Made by a program: the position numbers and the translations under genes | Notes under the pieces: model-generated | The model's input: only the letters and a program-made list of their open reading frames with translations | Databases searched by the model: none | Told to the model about the DNA's origin: nothing | DNA from: JAZKDW01 sp040387375 | GTDB lineage: Bacteria > Pseudomonadota > Gammaproteobacteria > Burkholderiales > Burkholderiaceae_D | Assembly (NCBI GenBank): GCA_040387375.1 | Contig: JAZKDW010000036.1 | Location: forward strand, 1 to 64,000 | Direction: 5' to 3' | Length of the DNA stretch: 64,000 bases | Shown: positions 16,538 to 26,411 of the stretch, one piece after another | Position numbering within the stretch: the first letter of the stretch is position 1 | Layout of the letters: each line of letters opens with the position of its first letter

Positions 16538-19093
16538 TCAATGCGCCATCAACTCGGTGAGCACATCCGCAGCCAGCGGTCTGCTGTAGTAATACCCCTG
16601 AGCCGACACACAACCCTGTGCCTGCAGGACCGACGCCTGCTCCGCTGTTTCCACACCTTCGGCGATCACCTCCAGCTGCAAGCTCTTTGCCATCGCGATG
16701 ATCGTCGCGGTGATGGTCATGCCATGCCGGTCCTGGCCGATGCGGTGCACGAACGAGCGGTCGATCTTTAGCGTATGCAGCGGAAACTGCTGCAGATAGG
16801 ACAGGTTCGAATAACCGGTGCCGAAATCATCCAGCGATAAGCGGATTCCCATGTCGCCCAGCTTGTTCAAAATGAGCAGGTTTTCTTCGCTGGGTTGCAT
16901 CAGGATGCTTTCGGTAATCTCCAGATTCAGCGCATCCGCCGGCAACTTCGTCTCTTCCAGGATCTGCGCGATCATGTCCAGCAAGCGAAGATGAAAGATC
17001 TGGCGGGTTGACAGGTTGACCGCAATTTTCAGATCGGGATAACCGCCGGCGCGCCAGTGCTGCAATTGCCGACATGCCTGGCGCAAGACCCATTCGCCAA
17101 TCGGCAGGATGAGACCAGTCTCTTCCGCGATAGGGATGAAGTCCGAGGGAGAGACCAGTCCGCGCTCAGGATGCCGCCAGCGTAGCAGTGCTTCGGCGGC
17201 AAAGATATGGCTGTCCCGCATCGTCATCTGCGGCTGGTAATGCAAGGTCATTTCGCCGCGCGCCAGAGCCTGCCGCAACTGGCCTTCGATCGACAGCCGC
17301 TGCTGGATCGCCACATTCAGGTTTTGCGTGAAGAACTGGTAATTGCCGCGTCCCTTTTCCTTGGCGTGGTACATCGCGGTATCGGCTGCCTGCATCAGCC
17401 GCTCGACGGTTTCACCATCGGTCGGATAGATGCTGATGCCGATGCTGCCGCTGATATAAAACGCATGCCCGTCGGTTGAAAATGGCGGCTCCAGGATCGT
17501 CAGGACCTTGCCCGCAACGAGGGCTGCCTCGTTACTGTGGGGCTGTGTCGTCAGGATAATCACAAATTCATCGCCGCCCAGGCGGGCTACCAGGTCACCT
17601 TGGCGCAGACAATGCTGCAAGCGTTCCGCCACTGCCTTGAGCAGGACGTCGCCCACGTGGTGGCCGAGCGAATCGTTGATGTTCTTGAAGTTATCCAGGT
17701 CGATGAATACAACCGCCACCGAATCTTTATGACGCCGTGCCCGGGCCAGCGCCTGGCTCAGGCTGGCTTGCAGCATGACGCGATTGGGCAGTCCCGTCAG
17801 CGCGTCGTGATGCGCCATGTGGCTGATGTAATCTTCGGTCCGCTTGCGTTCGATCGCAATGCCGGCAATGTGGGAGGCAAGGTCGGCCATGCGTAAGTCT
17901 TGCGGCGTTGGACTGCGCGTCTCGCGGTAGTACATCGCAAACGAGCCCAGCACTTTACCCTGGCTTGACAGAATCGGCATCGACCAGCATGCGCGCAATC
18001 CGAACCCGAGGGCGAGTTCGCGATAATCCTTCCACAGCGGATCCGTGCCGATATCAGTGACGATCACCGGCTTGCCGGAGTACATGGCGGTACCGCATGA
18101 TCCCACCTGCGGACCGATGGTGGCGCCATTGATCGCCCGGTTGTATTGGGCGGGAAGATGTGGTGCGGCCCCGTGCTGTACGTGTACGCCGTCCTCATCG
18201 ATCAACAACACGGAGCCCAGCATGCCAGGGCATTGGAATTCAATCGTTTTTACCAATTGTTCCAGTATTTCCGGCAGCGGCTTTCCGGTTGCGATCATCT
18301 CCAGTATCTGATTCTGCCGCGTGCACAAGACTTCGGATTGTTTGCGCTCGGTGATATCACGCATGATGGTGGTAAATGAGTGCTGGTTCACCTGGTGTTG
18401 TTCCCCGAGCGACATCTCAAGCAGAATTTTCCGTCCGTCCTTGTGGAGGGCGGGGATTTCCCTCCTGTTCCAGTGACCATGCGGGGTGCCGGCATCAGAT
18501 TCGCGCGGCCGGGTTTCCTTGTGAATGTCCAGTTCGAGCAAATCCAGATCCATTAACAGGCCTAGATTTTGGCCGCACAATGCCCGCGGCGAATAGCCGA
18601 ATATTTTTTCGGCGGCCGGGTTCGCATAAGTGATCGCGTAATGTTGATCGAAGGTGATGATTGCATCGCTGGCGGTATCGGCAACGATGCGGTAACGTTC
18701 CCCGCTCTCGCGCAGCGCCTGTTCCATGCGCCGCCGTGCGCTCAAATCGACAACGCAGGAAACCCCGGACTTTTTTGAGCCGGCCAGGAAAGCGCCGCCG
18801 ATCAGGACCTGGATACGTGCGCCGGTTTTATGGATGAACTCTTTCTCATAAGGCAAGGCAGTTCCGGTGTGCCTGAGCGCATCGACCGCCGCCGCATCGG
18901 CGATCTGCCATTCCGCAGGCGTGATGTCGGTCCACTTTATTTTGCCGGAACGGATGTCGTCGCGTGTGTAGCCAATGATGTTGGAAAACGCTTCGTTCGC
19001 ATCCGTGATGTTGCCATCAAGGTCCCATGAAAACACGCCGAGGATATCCGAATCGGCCAGATGGCGAATACGCAATTCCTTGTCCTGCAACAT
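16538..19093 (-). CDS. PAS-PAS-GAF-GGDEF-EAL c-di-GMP signalling protein
   Basis: An 851-residue bifunctional cyclic-di-GMP enzyme candidate without membrane helices. Domains: PAS (about 10-115), PAS (about 130-250), GAF (about 270-415), GGDEF (about 425-590) and EAL (about 600-851). The active-site motif GGDEF is intact, with RQGD five residues upstream fitting the inhibitory I-site. EAL-side residues are present: EALLRW, NLEITES, DDFGTGYSNL, KIDRSFV and AEGVET. Both activities are therefore possible. The ligand of the PAS/GAF part is unknown. It is a single gene between repeats; no redox motif is seen. Confidence 0.93.
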   Translation of the reverse strand: MLQDKELRIRHLADSDILGVFSWDLDGNITDANEAFSNIIGYTRDDIRSGKIKWTDITPAEWQIADAAAVDALRHTGTALPYEKEFIHKTGARIQVLIGGAFLAGSKKSGVSCVVDLSARRRMEQALRESGERYRIVADTASDAIITFDQHYAITYANPAAEKIFGYSPRALCGQNLGLLMDLDLLELDIHKETRPRESDAGTPHGHWNRREIPALHKDGRKILLEMSLGEQHQVNQHSFTTIMRDITERKQSEVLCTRQNQILEMIATGKPLPEILEQLVKTIEFQCPGMLGSVLLIDEDGVHVQHGAAPHLPAQYNRAINGATIGPQVGSCGTAMYSGKPVIVTDIGTDPLWKDYRELALGFGLRACWSMPILSSQGKVLGSFAMYYRETRSPTPQDLRMADLASHIAGIAIERKRTEDYISHMAHHDALTGLPNRVMLQASLSQALARARRHKDSVAVVFIDLDNFKNINDSLGHHVGDVLLKAVAERLQHCLRQGDLVARLGGDEFVIILTTQPHSNEAALVAGKVLTILEPPFSTDGHAFYISGSIGISIYPTDGETVERLMQAADTAMYHAKEKGRGNYQFFTQNLNVAIQQRLSIEGQLRQALARGEMTLHYQPQMTMRDSHIFAAEALLRWRHPERGLVSPSDFIPIAEETGLILPIGEWVLRQACRQLQHWRAGGYPDLKIAVNLSTRQIFHLRLLDMIAQILEETKLPADALNLEITESILMQPSEENLLILNKLGDMGIRLSLDDFGTGYSNLSYLQQFPLHTLKIDRSFVHRIGQDRHGMTITATIIAMAKSLQLEVIAEGVETAEQASVLQAQGCVSAQGYYYSRPLAADVLTELMAH

Positions 19094-19301
19094 GCTCTAC
19101 GTCCCTCGATGCGATTGCAGAAATGGGAGTTGGGGGGGAGAGAAATCGCACTTGCAATCCCATTCGACTGCATCCGGCCATCGCAGTTCCGGGCAGGCAC
19201 TGTAGTAGAATCTCCACAACCATGCCGCGCGCGCTATCCGAAATGCAGGATAGGAGCAATTCCCTCATTTCACCTGCCGAATAATTCGCGGAAAACAATC
19301 C

Positions 19302-20351
19302 ATGTCCTCATTGCGTCACGCAAGATCAATTAGTTTTCTCCTCCTCGTTTCCGGATCTGCAATTGCGCTGGAGAAGCCGGCAACCCTGGCAGACTGCGCA
19401 AGCATTGTTGAAAGCAGCCAGCGGCTTGACTGCTTTGACCGGCTGGCCGCAAGCAGTACCCGGCAAGGGAATGAGCGGCCGGAGCCGGCTGTGGCCAGGA
19501 CACAGCCAACGCCGGCGCCAGCCGCAAGCGCCGGCGAAGCCCATGCCGACGAGCCGGAAACCTTCAGCCTTGGCAAACATTGGGAATTGGACGCGGACAG
19601 CAAGCGCGGTGTATTCGCCTTTCGTCCGCATAATCAAAACTATCTTTTGACCACGTACAATTCGTCCCCAAACACCGCTCCCTATCTGCCTTTCAAAAAT
19701 CTGTCCCCCGGAGCGAAAGGCCTGTCCCGTTCGGAGATCGCGTTCCAGCTGGGTTTCAAGATGAAAATGCTGGAAGACATCACTGATCAGCATGCCGACC
19801 TCTGGTTTGGTTACACCCAGCAAAGTTATTGGCAAGCGTACAACCGCGGTGCATCGAGCGCATTCAGGGAAACCAATTATCAGCCCGAGCTGATGGCCGT
19901 CGTGCCGGTGAACTTCAATGTATTGGGAATGAAAGCGCGCTTCGTCAACTTTGGCTTCGTACACCAATCCAACGGCCAGGCATCAACACTGTCGCGAAGC
20001 TGGAATCGCCTGTATGTCCAGGCAGGCCTGGAAAAAGACAACGTTACCGTTCTGGCGCGTGTATGGAAACGGCTTGACGAGCGGCGCGCCGATGATGACA
20101 ACCCGGACATGGTCGATTACATGGGCCATGGCGACATCGAGGTGAAGTATCGAGCCGACGGCCACGAGATGTCGCTTCTTGCAAGGCGCAATTTTCACAC
20201 CGGCCGGGGCGCGCTCCAAGCTGGCTGGGCGCTCCCGCTGTCGAATCAGCTCAAGGGATATTTACAGGTTTTTTCAGGATATGGACAAAGCCTGATCGAC
20301 TATAACTACTCGCAAAAATCGATTGGGCTGGGATTTTTGCTCAGTTATTAG
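19302..20351 (+). CDS. pldA: Outer membrane phospholipase A (PldA)
   Basis: A 349-residue outer-membrane enzyme that hydrolyses phospholipids at sn-1/sn-2. A signal peptide begins at MSSLRHARSISFLLLVSGSA. The conserved catalytic region HQSNGQASTLSRSWNR (His, Ser and Asn of the PldA active site) lies near residue 225. The N-terminal third carries a family-typical proline/alanine linker, then a 12-stranded barrel ending in LGFLLSY with a C-terminal aromatic residue. It is a single gene, with a strong hairpin just after its stop. Confidence 0.93.
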   Translation: MSSLRHARSISFLLLVSGSAIALEKPATLADCASIVESSQRLDCFDRLAASSTRQGNERPEPAVARTQPTPAPAASAGEAHADEPETFSLGKHWELDADSKRGVFAFRPHNQNYLLTTYNSSPNTAPYLPFKNLSPGAKGLSRSEIAFQLGFKMKMLEDITDQHADLWFGYTQQSYWQAYNRGASSAFRETNYQPELMAVVPVNFNVLGMKARFVNFGFVHQSNGQASTLSRSWNRLYVQAGLEKDNVTVLARVWKRLDERRADDDNPDMVDYMGHGDIEVKYRADGHEMSLLARRNFHTGRGALQAGWALPLSNQLKGYLQVFSGYGQSLIDYNYSQKSIGLGFLLSY

Positions 20352-20367
20352 CGCGGTTCAGGAGAGC

Positions 20368-20402
20368 GACCCCGGACGAACCTTTCGCCGCAGCCCGGGG
20401 TC
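20368..20402 (+). other. Hairpin between pldA and the small acidic ORF
   Basis: Arms GACCCCGG (20368-20375) and CCGGGGTC (20395-20402) with a 19 nt loop. There is no following T-run. It ends two bases before the ATG at 20405 and would hide the GGGG that could act as its ribosome site. Confidence 0.5.
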
Positions 20403-20404
20403 AA

Positions 20405-20605
20405 ATGGTTCCTGATTTCGACAAGCGCCAACTGGAACATATGATGAATAACCAAGAGGAAGAATTGATCGACGATGAGCCTGTGCCGGTCGTCTATGAA
20501 GCAGATATTGGCAGCGGCGCAAGAACCGAAGGCGAGAAGGAAACGCTGCGCATGGTCCTGGAAATTCCAATGCAGGGCGCGGATATTCCGAAAAAGCAGG
20601 AGTAG
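20405..20605 (+). CDS. Small acidic hypothetical protein
   Basis: A 66-residue reading frame starting MVPDFDKRQLEHMMNNQ and rich in Glu and Asp (EEELIDDEPVPVVYEAD), with no hydrophobic segment and a lysine-rich end IPKKQE. It lies 53 bp after pldA and ends in several tandem stop codons. There is no good ribosome site; a hairpin covers the start, and an ATG at 20441 is an alternative. No family is recognised; it may be a real small protein or chance. Confidence 0.4.
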   Translation: MVPDFDKRQLEHMMNNQEEELIDDEPVPVVYEADIGSGARTEGEKETLRMVLEIPMQGADIPKKQE

Positions 20606-20677
20606 TAGATAGTGCAGGTGGAAGGTGTTTTGCTTGTACACACTACGTATCGGCGTCCTTCCCATGCGAGGGGGTTA

Positions 20678-20743
20678 TGGATTCCCGCCTGCGAAACGAT
20701 ATTCGCTTGTAAGCGAATATGCGCGCTGCAAGCGGGAATCCAG
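20678..20743. repeat. Dispersed extragenic repeat, copy 2 (full bipartite palindrome)
   Basis: The outer arms are GGATTCCCGC (20678-20687) and GCGGGAATCC (20732-20741). The inner perfect palindrome ATATTCGCTT / AAGCGAATAT lies between 20700 and 20721. The inner 58 bp (20686-20743) is identical to copy 1. This copy seems to be the intact form of the element and sits between the small ORF and pyruvate carboxylase. Confidence 0.85.
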
Positions 20744-21034
20744 ACTGAACCTGCATCACGCCGTCGTCAACCCGATCCCGCCACACTGTCTTCAACAACA
20801 ATACCGACAAAATTCGATTTCCGATCGCCAGCCAAGCCACCACACGTTACCGTTGTTTTAACCCCATTCAATACAGGTTCTCCCGACCGTCCGTGTTAAT
20901 TCCGGAAACATTGTCTAGCCCGCCGATGGCATAATTGCAGCACGCCGCAATGCATGGCCTGTTTGATGCCTTGCGGTGTGCCGTGTTGCCTGGCCCCAGG
21001 TTCCATCAATTTGCCGTCGATACCCACATCCAAA

Positions 21035-24000
21035 ATGACTCCTACCGTGCAGCCTTCTCCTGTAATACGCAAAATATTAATAGCGAACCGGTCTGAAATT
21101 GCCATCCGCGTCATGCGCGCCGCCGCCGAACTGGGCATCCGCACCGTCGCCATTTATGCGGCGGAAGACCGCTTCGGATTGCATCGGTTCAAGGCAGACG
21201 AGAGCTATCTGGTAGGAGAAGGCAAGAAGCCGATCGCGGCTTACCTCGACATCGTGGACATCATCCGTATTGCCAAGGAAGCGCGGGTCGATGCGATTCA
21301 TCCGGGCTACGGTTTCCTGTCTGAAAACCCCGAATTCGCCGAAGCCTGCGCGGCAAACGGCATTGCTTTCATCGGCCCGTCGCCGAAAGTGATGCGCACG
21401 CTCGGCAACAAGGTCGCCGCGCGGACTGCCGCGCAAGGGGCCGATGTCCCGGTCATGCCTGCCACCGGTCCATTGCCGCTCGATATGAACGAGGCAAAAA
21501 GGCTGGCGCGGGAAGTCGGTTATCCGTTGATGCTGAAAGCCAGCTGGGGTGGCGGCGGACGGGGCATGCGGGTGATCGAAACGGAAGAAGACTTGCCCGG
21601 ACTGCTGGAACTGGCGCGCCGCGAGGCGCTGGCCGCATTCGGCAACGATGAAATGTATCTGGAAAAGCTGGTGCGCCGCGCCCGTCACGTCGAAGTGCAG
21701 CTCATCGGCGACAAGCACGGCAACCTGGTGCACCTGTTCGAGCGCGACTGCTCGGTGCAGCGCCGCAACCAGAAAGTGGTTGAGCGCGCACCTGCGCCTT
21801 ACCTGAGCGAGGAGACGCGCACGGCGTTATGCGAGTCCGCCTTGCGCCTGGGACGCGCGGTCAACTACACGCACGCCGGCACGGTCGAGTTCCTGATCGA
21901 CGCCGATACCGAAAAATTCTATTTCATCGAAGTCAATCCACGCATCCAGGTCGAGCACACGGTCACCGAAGCCGTCACCGGCATCGATATCGTCAAGGCG
22001 CAGATCCGCGTCACCGAGGGTGCGGCGATCGGCGCCGGCGCGGGTGTCCCGGAGCAGGCGGACATCCGTCTCAATGGTCACGCCCTGCAATGCCGCGTCA
22101 CGACTGAAGATCCTGAAAATAACTTCACCCCCGACTACGGCCGCCTGACCGCCTATCGCAGCGCCGCCGGCTTCGGTGTGCGTCTCGACGGCGGCACCGC
22201 CTATTCCGGCGCCATCATTACGCCATTCTACGATTCGCTGCTGGTAAAGGTGACGACCTGGGCGCCGACGCCGGCCGAGGCCATCAGCCGCATGGATCGC
22301 GCGCTGCGCGAATTCCGCATTCGCGGTGTATCGACCAATCTGCTGTTCCTGGAAAACGTCATCAACCACCCGGAGTTCAAATCCGGCGAGTGCATCACAC
22401 GTTTCATCGACAATACGCCGGAACTGCTGAAGTTCGCCAAACGCCGCGACCGCGCCACCCGCATCCTGCGTTTCATCGGCGAGGTTGTGGTCAACGGCAA
22501 TCCGGAAATGAAGGGGCGTGTCATTCCGACGGTCATGCCCTCTGCGCCGGTAATGCCGAAAACCGATCTGCTGGCGCCGCTGCAGCCCGGCACGCGCGAC
22601 CTGCTCAGGGAACTCGGTCCCGACAAGTTTGCGTTATGGATGAAGGACCAGCCGCGTGTGCTGCTGACCGACACCACCATGCGCGACGCCCACCAGTCGC
22701 TGTTTGCGACGCGCATGCGCACCGCCGACATGCTGGCGATTGCGCCCGCCTATGCACGTTTGATGCCGAACCTGTTTTCGCTCGAGTGCTGGGGTGGCGC
22801 CACCTTCGACGTCGCAATGCGTTTCCTGAAGGAAGATCCGTGGGACCGGCTGGCGCAGCTGCGTGCGCGGGTGCCGAATATCCTGTTGCAGATGCTGCTG
22901 CGCGGCTCCAATGCGGTTGGTTACACGAACTACGCGGACAACGTGGTGAAGCACTTTGTCCAGCAAGCCGCCAGCGGCGGCATCGACCTGTTCCGCGTGT
23001 TCGACTCGCTCAACTGGGTTGAAAACATGCGGGTTGCGATTGACGCCGTGCGCGAGACCGGTTCATTGTGCGAGGGCGCCATCTGTTATACCGGCGACCT
23101 GTTCGATATCGCGCGGCCGAAATACAATCTTCAGTATTACGTATCGATGGCCAAGGAACTGGAGCGGGCCGGCGTCAACATTCTCGCGATCAAGGACATG
23201 TCAGGCGTGTGCAAGCCGCAGGCGGCGCGGGCGCTGATCAAGGCCCTGAAGGAAGAAGTCGGCCTGCCTATCCATTTTCATACCCATGACACCAGCGGCA
23301 TTTCGGCGGCCAGCGTGCTGGCGGCGATTGAAGCAGGCTGCGATGCTGTCGATGGCGCGATGGATGCGATGAGCGGATTGACCTCGCAACCAAACCTCGG
23401 CTCGATCGCCGCGGCGCTGTCAGGCACCGAGCGCGACGCGCAGATGAATGCGCAGTCGATGTTCGCCATCTCCCAATACTGGGAAGGCGTGCGCCGCAGC
23501 TACGCGCCATTCGAAGCCGACATGCGCTCGGGAACAGCGGATGTCTACCGGCACGAGATGCCGGGCGGTCAATACACCAACCTGCGCGAACAGGCGCGCG
23601 GCATGGGACTGGAACACCGCTGGTCCGAAGTGGCGCAGGCCTACGCCGACGTCAACCAGCTGTTCGGCGATATCGTGAAGGTGACACCGACGTCGAAGGT
23701 GGTGGGCGACATGGCGCTGTTCATGGTGGCCAACGATCTGACGCCGGAGGAAGTGCGCGACCCGGCCAAGGAAGTCGCCTTTCCCGAATCCGTGGTGTCG
23801 CTGTTCAAGGGCGAGCTGGGTTTTCCGCCGGACGGTTTTCCGAAGGACCTGGAGCAGAAGGTCCTCAAGGGAGGCAAGCCGATCGAGGGCCGTTTTGGCG
23901 CGCAGCTGCCGCCGGTCGACTTTCAACTGGTGCGTGCCGAGATCGAGAAGGCGCTCGGGCGCGCGGTCACCGAGCAGGAGCTGGCCTCGTACCTGATGTA

Positions 24001-24496
24001 TCCGAAGGTGTTTCGCGCCTACGCCGAACATCGCCGCGAGTATGGCGACGTCAGCGTTTTGCCGACGCCGGCATTCTTTTACGGCCTCGCGGATGGGCAG
24101 GAAACCTCCGTCAACATCGACGCCGGGAAAACCCTGGTGATCCGCTTGCAGGGGCGGACCGACCTGGCCGATGAAGGGCAGAGCAAATTATTCTTTGAAT
24201 TGAACGGGCAGGCGCGGCTGGTACGGATCGAACGCGCGGGTGCGATCAAGCAGGCGGCGCATCCGAAGATCGACGAGAACAATCCGGCCCATCTGGGGGC
24301 GCCGATGCCGGGGATGGTGGTGACGGTGGCGGTGAAGGCGGGGCAGAAGGTGAAGAAGGGCGATCCTCTGGTGACGCTGGAGGCGATGAAGATGGAAAGC
24401 ATGATTCGCGCTGAGGGGGATGCGGTGATCCGGCAGGTTCATGTGAAGCCGGGCACGGTGGTCAGTGCGAAGGATTTGCTGATTGAACTGGGGTAG
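21035..24496 (+). CDS. pyc: Pyruvate carboxylase
   Basis: 1153 residues, the usual full length for single-chain pyruvate carboxylase. Biotin carboxylase spans residues about 10-460 (KILIANRSEIAIRVMRAA; ATP-grasp FIGPSPKVM and GGGGRGMRV). The carboxyltransferase domain starts near 540 (TDTTMRDAHQS; metal and biotin lysine region FRVFDSLNW). The C-terminal carrier domain has the biotin lysine in EAMKMES near residue 1116. It makes oxaloacetate from pyruvate plus bicarbonate. The start at 21035 is chosen because the family begins shortly before KILIAN. It is a single gene with no clear ribosome site. Confidence 0.95.
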   Translation: MTPTVQPSPVIRKILIANRSEIAIRVMRAAAELGIRTVAIYAAEDRFGLHRFKADESYLVGEGKKPIAAYLDIVDIIRIAKEARVDAIHPGYGFLSENPEFAEACAANGIAFIGPSPKVMRTLGNKVAARTAAQGADVPVMPATGPLPLDMNEAKRLAREVGYPLMLKASWGGGGRGMRVIETEEDLPGLLELARREALAAFGNDEMYLEKLVRRARHVEVQLIGDKHGNLVHLFERDCSVQRRNQKVVERAPAPYLSEETRTALCESALRLGRAVNYTHAGTVEFLIDADTEKFYFIEVNPRIQVEHTVTEAVTGIDIVKAQIRVTEGAAIGAGAGVPEQADIRLNGHALQCRVTTEDPENNFTPDYGRLTAYRSAAGFGVRLDGGTAYSGAIITPFYDSLLVKVTTWAPTPAEAISRMDRALREFRIRGVSTNLLFLENVINHPEFKSGECITRFIDNTPELLKFAKRRDRATRILRFIGEVVVNGNPEMKGRVIPTVMPSAPVMPKTDLLAPLQPGTRDLLRELGPDKFALWMKDQPRVLLTDTTMRDAHQSLFATRMRTADMLAIAPAYARLMPNLFSLECWGGATFDVAMRFLKEDPWDRLAQLRARVPNILLQMLLRGSNAVGYTNYADNVVKHFVQQAASGGIDLFRVFDSLNWVENMRVAIDAVRETGSLCEGAICYTGDLFDIARPKYNLQYYVSMAKELERAGVNILAIKDMSGVCKPQAARALIKALKEEVGLPIHFHTHDTSGISAASVLAAIEAGCDAVDGAMDAMSGLTSQPNLGSIAAALSGTERDAQMNAQSMFAISQYWEGVRRSYAPFEADMRSGTADVYRHEMPGGQYTNLREQARGMGLEHRWSEVAQAYADVNQLFGDIVKVTPTSKVVGDMALFMVANDLTPEEVRDPAKEVAFPESVVSLFKGELGFPPDGFPKDLEQKVLKGGKPIEGRFGAQLPPVDFQLVRAEIEKALGRAVTEQELASYLMYPKVFRAYAEHRREYGDVSVLPTPAFFYGLADGQETSVNIDAGKTLVIRLQGRTDLADEGQSKLFFELNGQARLVRIERAGAIKQAAHPKIDENNPAHLGAPMPGMVVTVAVKAGQKVKKGDPLVTLEAMKMESMIRAEGDAVIRQVHVKPGTVVSAKDLLIELG

Positions 24497-24646
24497 GGCG
24501 CTGTCTGTTCTACCTTGTGCCCTTTGTGATCGCTAGCCGGGCTCCGCCCCGGCACTTTACCCAGTCAAGGGTCCTGCTTTTGAACGCCGCAGGAAAGACC
24601 TTGGAGCGCCTTGCGGGTAATATTTCCATTGTCAATAGTCCGTCTT

Positions 24647-24662
24647 TCCAATATCCATTGGA
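24647..24662 (+). promoter_or_regulatory. LysR-type operator, copy 1 (upstream of the FAD monooxygenase)
   Basis: TCCAATATCCATTGGA is a palindrome (arms TCCAAT / ATTGGA) and matches 27373-27388 exactly. The copies also share the flanks AATAGT (12 bp before) and CGC after. It is 115 bp upstream of the monooxygenase ATG. Confidence 0.7.
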
Positions 24663-24777
24663 CGCCGTTTCCATGGTCTGAGAAACTTCCTTCCACTGGT
24701 TGCAGGGACGGCAATTCAGTGCGGCCGCGCCCTGCGGCAAGGCAAATGCCTATATGACAATCACCTTTGGAATAGCC

Positions 24778-26400
24778 ATGGAAACCATCATTGAAACCCC
24801 CATTCTGATCATAGGCGCTGGGCCGGTCGGCCTTGCCATGGCAATTGAACTTGCCGACCGCGGAATTGCATGCACGCTGGCAGAACGGGGCGATGGCAGC
24901 ATCGAACATCCGCGAACCGGCCTGGTGGCGGTGCGGACCATGGAGGCGTTTCGTCGCTGGGGTTTGGCAGAGCGCGTACGACAGTGCGGCTTCCCGGAGG
25001 ATTACAATCTTTCGATGGTGTTTTGCACCAGCCTGAACGGACTGACGCTGGATCGCGAACCGTATCCCAGTATGAAAGACGCGCCCACGCCTGCCGAAAC
25101 ACCAGAAAAAAAGCAGCGCTGCCCGCAGATGTGGTTACAGCCCATCATGAGCGAAGCCGTCCATGAGCGCCCCTCCGTGACGGTCAAATACCGTCATGAG
25201 TTCGAGTCGTTCGATGACAAGGGATCGGTTGTTGAAACCGTACTCATCGATCGTGAAACAGGAAAACGCGTTACCGTTCGCAGCCAGTATCTGATCGGTT
25301 GTGATGGTGGATCAAGCAAGGTTCGTGAGGCGCTCGGCATTGACATGCAGGGCCGGCTGCTCAGCTACTCGGTCAATATTCTGATGCGCGTTCCCGGCCT
25401 CATCAATTATCACGCCATGGGGGAAGCGGAGCGCTATCTGTTTGTTGGACCGGAGGGCACGTGGGCCAATCTTACGGTTGTCGACGGCGATGAAATCTGG
25501 CGGCTTACCGTGTTGGGCTCGGAACAGAAGCTGAACCTTGAAACCTTCGATGCGCAGGCTTACATCAGGCGCGCCTTTGGCCGCGATGACGTCCCGTGTG
25601 AAATACTCTCGGTCTTGCCCTGGCGTCGTAGCGAGACGATCGCTGACCGCTATCTTGGCGGCCACGTGATCCTGGCCGGTGACTCTGTGCATACCATGTC
25701 TCCCACCGGCGGAATGGGGATGAACACGGGCATCCAGGAAGTGCTGGACCTCGGTTGGAAGTTGCAAGCGGTACTGAATGGATGGGGCGGAGAAAAACTG
25801 CTGCATAGTTACGAGATCGAACGCCGTCCGATCGCTCGCCGCAATATCGATTTTTCAAGCAAGAATTTCAGGGCATGGATGGATGCGCCTGATGCAGGCG
25901 CGGTATGCGATGACACGCCGGAAGGCGCACGTGTGCGGCAAGAACTTGGCAAACGATTGCGCGATTCAACACGCGTGGAATGGGAGTCGCTTGGTTTGCA
26001 AATCGGCTATCGTTATGAAGGGTCGCCGATTTGCGTGCCAGACGGAACGCCGCCGGATGCCGACGATTATTCACATTACCTGCCTACCACGCGGCCGGGA
26101 TCACGCGCGCCGCATGCCTGGCTTGCTGATGGACGATCTACGCTGGACCTGTTTGGCGAAAAATTTGTCCTGCTCGCATTTCCGGATGCGCAGGCCGAAG
26201 ATATCAAGGCACTAACGGATTCACTCAGGAACAGGAACGTGCCTGTATCAGTGGAGCGTCTGTCAGACCCACAGATAGTGAAGCTGTATGAGCGCGCGCT
26301 GGTGCTGGTCCGTCCCGACGGACATGTCGCGTGGCGCGGGGATGTCGCGCTGGATACCGATCAGATCGCTGATATCGTGCGTGGCGCCCAGTGCGCCTGA
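24778..26400 (+). CDS. FAD-dependent aromatic hydroxylase-like monooxygenase
   Basis: 540 residues from ATG 24778 (a further upstream ATG at 24754 exists). The FAD-binding motif LIIGAGPVGLAMAIELADRG is at the N-terminus. The second FAD motif GDSVHTMSPTGGMGMNTGIQ occurs near residue 300, and a thioredoxin-like C-terminal domain ends with LVRPDGHVAWRG. This is the flavin hydroxylase layout of PheA, MhpA and PCP monooxygenase-like proteins that hydroxylate phenols or carboxylated aromatics. The substrate is unknown. A LysR operator lies upstream, and the lysR gene follows convergently. Confidence 0.9.
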   Translation: METIIETPILIIGAGPVGLAMAIELADRGIACTLAERGDGSIEHPRTGLVAVRTMEAFRRWGLAERVRQCGFPEDYNLSMVFCTSLNGLTLDREPYPSMKDAPTPAETPEKKQRCPQMWLQPIMSEAVHERPSVTVKYRHEFESFDDKGSVVETVLIDRETGKRVTVRSQYLIGCDGGSSKVREALGIDMQGRLLSYSVNILMRVPGLINYHAMGEAERYLFVGPEGTWANLTVVDGDEIWRLTVLGSEQKLNLETFDAQAYIRRAFGRDDVPCEILSVLPWRRSETIADRYLGGHVILAGDSVHTMSPTGGMGMNTGIQEVLDLGWKLQAVLNGWGGEKLLHSYEIERRPIARRNIDFSSKNFRAWMDAPDAGAVCDDTPEGARVRQELGKRLRDSTRVEWESLGLQIGYRYEGSPICVPDGTPPDADDYSHYLPTTRPGSRAPHAWLADGRSTLDLFGEKFVLLAFPDAQAEDIKALTDSLRNRNVPVSVERLSDPQIVKLYERALVLVRPDGHVAWRGDVALDTDQIADIVRGAQCA

Positions 26401-26411
26401 TCATGATGCGC

